64,000 bases of DNA from Ustulina deusta (Eukaryota; Ascomycota; Sordariomycetes; Xylariales; Xylariaceae), in contig JAJNNX010000001.1 of NCBI GenBank assembly GCA_023159155.1, positions 3,286,001 to 3,350,000 of the forward strand, in the 5' to 3' direction. The position numbers were made by a program, and so were the translations under genes. The notes under the pieces were generated by a model, which saw only the letters and a program-made list of their open reading frames with translations, searched no databases and had not been told where the DNA came from. Shown here in pieces: positions 57,224 to 64,000 of this stretch. Position 1 is the stretch's first letter; each line of letters begins with the position of its first letter.

Positions 57224-59902
57224 CTATGAAGTCGTCGCAGTCTCTGGCGTGGGTTCTGGCTCTGCTCTTGCGCTAGGTACATTGGGCGAGGGCAGCTGGG
57301 AATCTAGTAGATTATACTCCCTAGCCAGTTGCCAGAATGGGTTGCCCCAATATTTCACATGCTCTTCCGAGTCTGGTTGCTGACCTTCAAACTGCTTCTT
57401 CTCACAATTTACCAGATACCTGGCATCCTCGAAACGATCATGGCGAATCAAGGCCTGCAATAGGCTATTCAACGTTGGTAGACTCACCACTCTTCTGCTA
57501 GCTCCAGCAACATGTTTGTAAATGTCGAGCGCGGCCTGGACCTCCCCCAGCAGCGCATAATTTTTGACGATGCGATCATAGAAAATGGGGTCCATGTCGT
57601 CGAAATCGAGGTGCTGCCGGCGTTGTACAAGTAAGTGCACTGAGTCAAGGGCTGGCGGGGTTTGCCTGAAGCAGTGCTCGATGAGCATCGTGTAGATATG
57701 CGGCGACAGTTCTAGGTTTCGATTGTACAAATGGTTAACGACAGCCATGGCGGCGACTGTGGCGTTAGAGCGTAAGAGGAGATATATCATCTTGCCATAC
57801 GTCTGCATATTCAGCTCAAGGCCAGCGGCTGACATTGCGGAGGCAACATCGGCAACAATATTGGCTTGGTCTTCGGGATCTCGTATATCTTTCTTTGAGA
57901 AGGAAGCATCAAGGACTATGGTAAACGTTGCTTCATCTGCACGTACGCCTTGAGCTTGCATAGCAGCGAATAGCCTCTCGACGTCCTTGTTGCGGTTTCC
58001 GTCGCGAATCATCAGGTGCAGCATAGTGTTGAAAGTGATGACATCTGGTTGAATACCTTTTCTACCAGCCCAAGCGAGTAGCTTTTCGGCAGCGCCGTGT
58101 TGTTGACGCCGAACCAATCCCGCAAGAGCGGCATTGACTGGCTCTATAGTGGGCGCTACAGCGGTAGTTTTATTTGGATCCTTTTCCCACAGCCTAGCCA
58201 TCTCTTCTAGGGCGTGAATACCACCCTCGACATCGCCACAGTCGATTAGCCCGGCAACACGGGTTGTCCATATTACTGTGTCTAGTTTCAGGCCGGATCT
58301 AGCAAGTTTAACCCAGATGTTCTTGATCCCATCAATGTTGCCTGTTTTCCTAAGGCCGTCAAGCATCAGATTCCAGGTCCTTAGGCTGGGTTTGAGCCCA
58401 ACTTTTCCTAACACGTTCCATGCAACTACGGCCTTCTCAGGTTGGTTAAAAGTCATGCGTGTATTGATGAAGGAATCAATGAGGTGGGGGTGTTTCCGAA
58501 TTTGGGCAGCCCTTTCTTTTGAGATGGTGGCCTCGGAACCAACAAACTCTTCCCAAAGTTTGTCTAGCTCCCTAATATCCCTAGTTCCGTGTAACTGGCT
58601 GAGACGACTCCCAATTGAGGTTGTATTTATTTCTCGGTTCACGTTAGTGAACCCAGGGCTCGTGTATACTTCGGTAGACTCTTCGTCTAGGGACAAGTGT
58701 TTCTGCTTGGAATACGCGTTGACTTTTGGCCAGAGTCCCATGACGTATTTTTCTAGGCCAGGAAATGTATCGGCGAGGTCCTTCCGGAGGGCCTGGCCGC
58801 GATAATCGACAATGGCGATCAAGGAGGCTAGTTTAGACATAAACCGCGTAGCCTTTTGCCTAACATCAACCGAGCACCGTTTGCTGTCGTGCATCAGAAC
58901 ATATGTAGCAATAGCCAACACAGAAACAGGTGCGCCGAGGTGGCTACGTGGATATCCTGGGAAGAGGGAACTGAACGCGGCAGAAAAGTCGCGTTTCTTG
59001 GCGAATTTTGACAAAGAAAACTTAGCTAGCCTTGGAAACCAGAATCCATTGGTCAGTTGGTCCTCGCCCGTTGACGATATAGTGTGTCGAGGCAAAGACA
59101 GGACTTTCCATGACTCAACGAGATCTGCCAGCATGGCTTTTCGCAAGGCAATCTGCCTCTCGGTTTCGGCCGCAGGATCCATGTTAACGATACGTTGAAC
59201 CAGCTCGCCCACAAGTAGCACCCATTGCTTCGGTTTCAATTCGTCCAGTTCCGCATACATTCGAAAGACATCGGCAACGGTGGGAAGGTCTTCCGCGAAC
59301 ATGTCCGCCTTCTTAGCCGCAACGAGCTTCTCCAGTAGTGCAAGCTTGACGTTATGGTACGCCTGAGGCACATGGGTGCCAGGTACCTGGATGGCAGGGA
59401 TTACCTCAACCTGGAAAAATAGGTAGGCTTCTGCTACTGGTGTATCCTGGTCTACCATCTCCTGAAGTTTCCCGATGGCTTTGACGAGGGCAAGATCGAT
59501 CAATGGGCTCGCATATGCGGACGCATCGCCAGTGGCATCTCGAAGACCGCGTTGCTCTTGGATTATCTGCTGAAAGAGCGCATCTACCCGCGAAGAAGGC
59601 TGCTCCCTGGTTATCTTGGTCCGCGCTACCTGCAGGCGGGACTTGGGGCTGCTGGACTTCGGGGGTCCTATGGGCACAATTCTTCGGAGGTACGGGGGCG
59701 ATTGCGACTTGCGAGGGGCTGATTCGGAGCCAGTGGCGTCGTTTGGCGCTGCTTCGCTGGCGCCTGCTACATCACGTTGCGAAGACGAGGCCGTGGTAGA
59801 AAGACGAGCGGGTTGGGGCTGCCATTGTGCAGCACGCGTCTTGCTTGTTGCCTGGGTGGCTTGCAGACGACAAAGCAGGCAGACGGGTTTCGAGCTCCTC
59901 AT
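57224..59902 (-). CDS. Mitochondrial pentatricopeptide-repeat (PPR) protein
   Basis: A single exon of 892 residues starting at an ATG. The first 40 residues are basic, lack acidic residues and include ARLSTTAS, a typical mitochondrial presequence. Helical repeats in the central and C-terminal parts fit PPR units, for example LRTWNLMLDGLRKTG, DVITFNTMLHLMIRDG, DEATFTIVLDASFS, NMQTYGKMIYLLLRS and SPHIYTMLIEHCF. PPR proteins of this size act in the mitochondrial matrix on RNA stability or translation. The overall form recalls the cya-5-type COX1 expression factors of filamentous fungi, but orthology cannot be shown by eye. The C-terminus is Pro/Glu-rich. Confidence 0.85.
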   Translation of the reverse strand: MRSSKPVCLLCRLQATQATSKTRAAQWQPQPARLSTTASSSQRDVAGASEAAPNDATGSESAPRKSQSPPYLRRIVPIGPPKSSSPKSRLQVARTKITREQPSSRVDALFQQIIQEQRGLRDATGDASAYASPLIDLALVKAIGKLQEMVDQDTPVAEAYLFFQVEVIPAIQVPGTHVPQAYHNVKLALLEKLVAAKKADMFAEDLPTVADVFRMYAELDELKPKQWVLLVGELVQRIVNMDPAAETERQIALRKAMLADLVESWKVLSLPRHTISSTGEDQLTNGFWFPRLAKFSLSKFAKKRDFSAAFSSLFPGYPRSHLGAPVSVLAIATYVLMHDSKRCSVDVRQKATRFMSKLASLIAIVDYRGQALRKDLADTFPGLEKYVMGLWPKVNAYSKQKHLSLDEESTEVYTSPGFTNVNREINTTSIGSRLSQLHGTRDIRELDKLWEEFVGSEATISKERAAQIRKHPHLIDSFINTRMTFNQPEKAVVAWNVLGKVGLKPSLRTWNLMLDGLRKTGNIDGIKNIWVKLARSGLKLDTVIWTTRVAGLIDCGDVEGGIHALEEMARLWEKDPNKTTAVAPTIEPVNAALAGLVRRQQHGAAEKLLAWAGRKGIQPDVITFNTMLHLMIRDGNRNKDVERLFAAMQAQGVRADEATFTIVLDASFSKKDIRDPEDQANIVADVASAMSAAGLELNMQTYGKMIYLLLRSNATVAAMAVVNHLYNRNLELSPHIYTMLIEHCFRQTPPALDSVHLLVQRRQHLDFDDMDPIFYDRIVKNYALLGEVQAALDIYKHVAGASRRVVSLPTLNSLLQALIRHDRFEDARYLVNCEKKQFEGQQPDSEEHVKYWGNPFWQLAREYNLLDSQLPSPNVPSARAEPEPTPETATTS

Positions 59903-60714
59903 AGCGTGCGCCGAGCCGGTCGCTGTGATGGCGAATTGAAGCTATTGCTGGTCGCGAGAACTGCTGTGGGAGGTAGAAAAAAAAAGGACTTCGTCGCAGT
60001 ATCTCGAACCTGGATGTCTCACCCTGCACAGGTTCTTTAGTGTTTTATCGATGTAACGTGATTGATTTCTATACCGGGGCATCTCACACCTTGTCTTCGC
60101 CCCACCCGAACCCCGCCTACACGTAGGTACTTAGGTACCTCTAAGTACCTAATGGGTTGTTTAGTTACTTTAACCTTATTTGCTGGTTACCTATACGTCA
60201 GTACCTAGGAATAGTTGTCTCTCGCTCTGATTTCTCCTTTATTTTGTTTTATTTTGTCTTGCCCTATCTCTACCAAGGCGATAGACAGAAGGTAGAAGAC
60301 CGTTGAGTACAGTCTGTATGATGCCTAGCCTTCAATATATGCAGGGGAGATATTCGTAGACAGTAAGGCCGGTAGACAATAGGTACCTAGGTCGTCAGGT
60401 AGGTATTAGGTATACCTAGCACTGCTGTCGTGCTCCCTTTCGTAAGTGCACATCGGTGTTGTTGGTACCTGTCAACCCATGCCAAATGCAGCTGTAGGGA
60501 TCACATCTCCAATCTTCCCCTTTTCCCTCAGTTTATGGTTTGAGGATTACCCCGCGTATGCTCCAATTTTGCGGACAGGCATCGGCATAGCGTGTTACAT
60601 ACATACTTAGCGGACTGCTCTCTGCTCGTTCCTGAACAACCATCCATTGCACTAGCCCATCCCATTTCCTAACCCCTTGGCTTCCTGGCTGCATTCGCCG
60701 GCGGACCACCGACG
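59903..60714. promoter_or_regulatory. Divergent promoter region of the PPR and phosphatase genes
   Basis: Contains TAGGTACC-type micro-repeats (60,120-60,150; 60,380-60,420) and a TTTATTTTGTTTTATTTTGT tract at 60,238-60,257. No specific regulatory site was identified. Confidence 0.4.
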
Positions 60715-62471
60715 ATGGCGAGTTTAGTTCCTCGGCCGCCCTACAGCGACGATGAGCTCAGGTCACTATATCCAGCCAACCTCGAGCTTCAGCTAGTCCA
60801 GATTCTCCTCCGACATGGCGAGCGCACTCCTGTGTCGGCCCGTTTCCAGAAAGCTGGTCTCCCTACCTTCTGGCCATACTGCAACGCTGTTCGCCAGCTC
60901 AAGTCCGCCGTGCTCGACCGCTCGACCGGCCAATTCACGACTCTGGAGTGGAAGCGTCGCTTGGAGAGCTTCGGCCCTAATGACGAGCCTATACTCGCTG
61001 CTGGGCCAAAAGGCGAATTGGATGGGATCTGCGAGATGGGCATGTTGACTGACCGTGGACGAGAGACGACATATGACCTGGGCACACGGTTAAGGAAGCT
61101 CTATGTCGATCAACTGGCATTTCTCCCGTCAACCTTACACGATGCGGATTCGCTCTATCTGCGAGCGACCCCTATACCGCGGGCTCTCGATTCTCTTCAG
61201 GAGACCTTTATCGGCCTTTATCCGCTGCATACCCGCTCGCCGTCGTTTCCACCGCCGACTGTCTTACTACGCTCACTCGGCGAAGAGACCCTGTTTCCGA
61301 ACGATAGTCAGTGTCGAAGGTTCGCCGCCCTCTCCCGAGCTTTTGCCCAGCGTGCCGCCGACCGGTGGAATGAGACGGATGAGATGGCTTACTTAAATAA
61401 GCTGTACGGAAAGTGGATGCCGTCCACCTCGCCCCGAGTTGCTGTAGATGGGCGACCCAGGTTAAGTGGAATTATGGACACGATCAATTCAACACTTGCC
61501 CATGGTCCAGAGACACGACTACCAAAGGAGTTCTACGACCCAAAAGGCCGAGAAATCATCGACAAGATCGCAGTTGATGAGTGGTTTGCGGGCTATAAGG
61601 AAAGTCAGGAGTACCGCACGTTGGGAGTTGGAGCGCTTCTAGGTGATGTTGTCGGTAGGATGGTGGGTAGTGCCGGGCACTCAAGAGCACGTGGAGAGTA
61701 TGAGGTCAGAAGAGCATCGAATAAAACGCGATCGGGAGATAATAAGGAAGCGACGTCTATCCGGTTTGGACTCAGTGGGTGTCATGATACGACTCTGGCT
61801 GGCGTCTTGGCTAGCTTAGGGGCCTTCGAGAGCAACAAGTGGCCGCCATACACAAGCCATATTGCTATCGAGATGTTCCGCAAGACTGACGATGCATCTA
61901 AAACAGCTGGAACTACCCCTGGGACCCCCCGAGATAATGTTCCACCCGCTGGGGGCACGGATTTGAATGCGACGAAATCTAGTCCCAGCTGGTTTGCTTC
62001 CCTTTTCTCCTGGACCTCTTCAGCCGGAACTCGCGGCACACCACCGCCAGGGATAGGGCGTAAACAAACGGAGCAACTAACGCCAAATGAGAAGGCGAAG
62101 CTGCAAAATTACTATGTGCGTCTACGATACAATGACGAGGTCGTCACAATACCCGGCTGTCGAGCATCGGGTAACCACCTCGAAGGGAATGAAAGCTTCT
62201 GTACCCTAGTAAGTGAACCAGGTCTCTGTCTTTCCTCCCCTTCGATATTGCGCTTCGGGCACCTCATGTCTACTAATCTAAAACACACACACCGAGAAAA
62301 AAAAAAAGAGTAAGCGCAATGAATAAGAAAAATAAACTGACCAGAGACCACGTACAGGAGGCATTCAAAGCCATCGTCGACAAGTTTGTTCCGAGCAACT
62401 GGAAGCAACAATGCTCCGAAAATGTGAAAGCACCTGCATTCCCAGCCAAACCTGAACCTGCTGGGTATTAA
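60715..62471 (+). CDS. Histidine acid phosphatase family protein
   Basis: Exons 60715-62208 and 62358-62471 (149 nt intron, GTAAGT...TACAG), 535 residues. The catalytic RHGERTP is at residues 33-39 with nucleophile His34, and the proton-donor pair HD is at 357-358 (SGCHDTTLAGVLASLG). ATPIPRALDSLQETFIGLYP, which carries the conserved phosphate-binding Arg, lies between them. There is no signal peptide, so it is probably intracellular, like the mitochondrial/ACP6-type branch rather than the secreted phytases. A Ser/Thr/Pro-rich insert with a Trp-rich patch (residues 402-447) precedes the last strand. The final exon adds KAIVDKFVPSNWKQQC. The substrate is unknown. Confidence 0.88.
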
Positions 62472-63505
62472 CATTTACCGATACTCACATCGTCTTGATA
62501 CAACCATAATAAAGCCCAATGGAAAGTCTCACAAGTAGAATATTAAGATGTATGAGTTACATTTTTATCGCGAAGGAGGTGATCAAGACATCGTGTGGCA
62601 TGCAGGATAAGAATAATTATAACAGCGAGTCGGGTGGTAAAATATTGGGAGGATGAGGTAATCTGTGTCGCGTTGAGTGGGCAGGATTGTATCTCGTGAA
62701 GAATTCTCCCGCGTGGATGGCAATACTGCATCTGGTAGCGATTTAAAAGGCGACTATACAAGGAGAATAGGTGAGTTTCAAAGGTATATATATATGCCTA
62801 CATCTTCGTGTCTATCGTAGCAATACTCTACACATCATGTGCGGGAAAGTGCAAGTATCGGCTACTGAGGTATTATAGGTTACTGAGTGTTTAGCCGTAT
62901 CCAACTTGGTGCCTGATCTAGTTAAAACCCCCCATCAGAGATTCTCATCATGATGTAGAGACAGTGCTTTTCATGACCATGGGGGGTTTTTTTGATTGAG
63001 AAGTATATAGTCTTGTTGGGACAGTCCCGCAAATACCAGGAAATAAAACAAGCTAAAATCATCCATTCAGCTGAGAAGCAAGCAAGTCATTAGGGCTATT
63101 TTTCAATTCTTTCTTGTATTATACCCTCCGATCTTCCCAAAGCAGAAAGATGTTATACGCCGATAATAATGATGACTATTGATGTTGTTGAGGACGAGAA
63201 TGAGGTGTCGCCTGTTCTGGACCCCTTGCACGCCTACTGCAAATCCACGCCCTTTTCGCTCTCTTCAAGAACATCGCAAACGCAGTGCCTTGTCCTTAAT
63301 ATCTCAATTTCCAGTCCACTACCCGGTCCACGGCCGGGAAGTCCGTATTCAATGCCTCGTCGGGTCGCCCAACTTCTCTCCAGATATTCAACAATCGTAC
63401 ATGAAATAATAATCAAAGCCGTTGATATTAACTCCGAAATCAACGTAGCAATTACAACATATTACCCCCCTCTTCGTTAGGCTCCCAATAGGATACGGCG
63501 CTTCT
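62472..63505. other. Convergent intergenic region with a GC hairpin
   Basis: It lies between the phosphatase (+) and the Gln-rich gene (-). Apart from the inverted repeat at 62,924-62,990, there are only short open frames that overlap on both strands. The 103-codon plus-strand frame at 63,169 shows no motif and is not called. Confidence 0.5.
62924..62990. other. Perfect 12 bp inverted repeat
   Basis: AAAACCCCCCAT (62,924-62,935) is matched by ATGGGGGGTTTT (62,979-62,990) across a 43 nt loop that itself holds the palindrome CATCATGATG. It could be a hairpin in a convergent 3' region or the remnant of a small inverted-repeat element. No target-site duplication was recognised. Confidence 0.45.
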
Positions 63506-64000
63506 TCAGTTCGCGACTTCTTCTTCCCACCCGTTCAGTCCTCCTTGAATAGCAAGGCCAAGACCCGATCCAATTCCACCGAAGCTCGATTGATATTGGT
63601 GACCCCTCCGTTCTCCCTCACCACCGATAGGGCCGTGTGTTCTGATAGGACTGCTGGCCCCATTCTCAAGCGGAGCAAAAACCGGAAGGCTAAGAGCACG
63701 GTTATGTTGCCCACGAGGACCTGGTGCAAGAAGGCCACCAATGGTCGTAGGTCCGATAGCACTTTGTGGAGCACCGTATCCGCTGGAGATGCTAGCAGAC
63801 TGTCCATGCCCGAAAATGTGGTTTTGCTGGGGTATTTCCAACTTGAGGTCGTTGGGAGACGAAGATGCTGTGCCAAACAACGCGGCCTGCTGCGATACAA
63901 GTATCTGCTGCTGGTGTTGCTGCTGTTGTTGAGCCTGCTGTGATACTTGTTGCAGGTACAATGTTAGAGGGTTATTGTTGCCAGCAAACAGGTTCGCACC
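63506..64000 (-). CDS. C-terminal part of a Gln-rich protein, 5' end outside the window
   Basis: 165 codons are open from the right edge to the stop at 63,506, with no intron in this part. The sequence has a poly-Gln run (about 63,885-63,940), a Ser/Gly-rich middle (GQSASISSGYGAPQSAIG), a RALSLPVFAPLE element and a conserved-looking end (SSFGGIGSGLGLAIQGGLNGWEEEV). Such tails occur in fungal RNA-binding or post-transcriptional regulators, but no domain is visible here and I do not name a family. Confidence 0.7.
   Translation of the reverse strand, partial: GANLFAGNNNPLTLYLQQVSQQAQQQQQHQQQILVSQQAALFGTASSSPNDLKLEIPQQNHIFGHGQSASISSGYGAPQSAIGPTTIGGLLAPGPRGQHNRALSLPVFAPLENGASSPIRTHGPIGGEGERRGHQYQSSFGGIGSGLGLAIQGGLNGWEEEVAN

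Noticed and set aside
63169..63480. 103-codon plus-strand frame near the right edge
   Set aside because: It lies in the presumed 3' region of the convergent Gln-rich gene, overlaps several other open frames and has no motif.

Overview
The window comes from a filamentous ascomycete (Pezizomycotina, probably Sordariomycetes). Evidence: many 47-160 nt introns with GTAAGT/GTATGT-type donors and CTRAC-like branch points; intergenic TACCTAGGTAGGTACC micro-repeats; a STE11 MAPKKK with SAM, RA and kinase domains; and a sharply bounded 12.6 kb A+T-rich block that looks like repeat-induced point mutation (RIP). Exon borders below were worked out by hand, and reading phase was checked across every intron.

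Layout. 0-9.2 kb: DNA ligase I (-, its last codons lie off the left edge), a mitochondrial-type hydroxyacyl-thioester dehydratase (+), and a PH/leucine-rich-repeat protein (-) with one apparent frameshift. 9.2-15 kb: no convincing gene. 15-18.1 kb: STE11 (+), with an in-frame 126-codon ORF just after its stop. 20.3-22 kb: an AMPK/CBM48-type glycogen-binding-domain protein (-). 22-28.9 kb: no convincing gene. 28.9-33.4 kb: an accessory cluster of three small genes carrying HET-s-like amyloid motifs. 34.5-42 kb: a 135-residue orphan, a DUF7704-like membrane protein, the sphinganine C4-hydroxylase SUR2, TCTP, and an AIM3-like proline-rich protein. 42.65-55.25 kb: the AT-rich, gene-free block. 55.5-64 kb: kinetochore subunit MTW1/MIS12, a mitochondrial PPR protein, a histidine acid phosphatase, and the C-terminus of a Gln-rich protein.

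The most interesting region is 28.9-33.4 kb. One gene (31,235-32,154, -) joins a HeLo-like N-terminal domain to three copies of the pattern hydrophobic-x-hydrophobic-x5-hydrophobic-x-hydrophobic-Gly-Asn/Asp, the core pattern of the HET-s/HELLF amyloid repeats. A second gene (28,933-29,576, -) has three more copies with the same 31- and 25-residue spacing but no HeLo-like domain. A divergent third gene (32,698-33,442, +) has a single N-terminal copy, as NLR receptors do, but no NACHT or repeat domain follows. This looks like an amyloid-signalled cell-death module, either reduced or of unusual composition.

The remaining genes are housekeeping. DNA ligase I has two in-frame starts that would give mitochondrial and nuclear forms, plus a cluster of MCB-like ACGCG sites upstream, as expected for an S-phase gene. 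All compositions and similarities were judged by eye; no searches were run.
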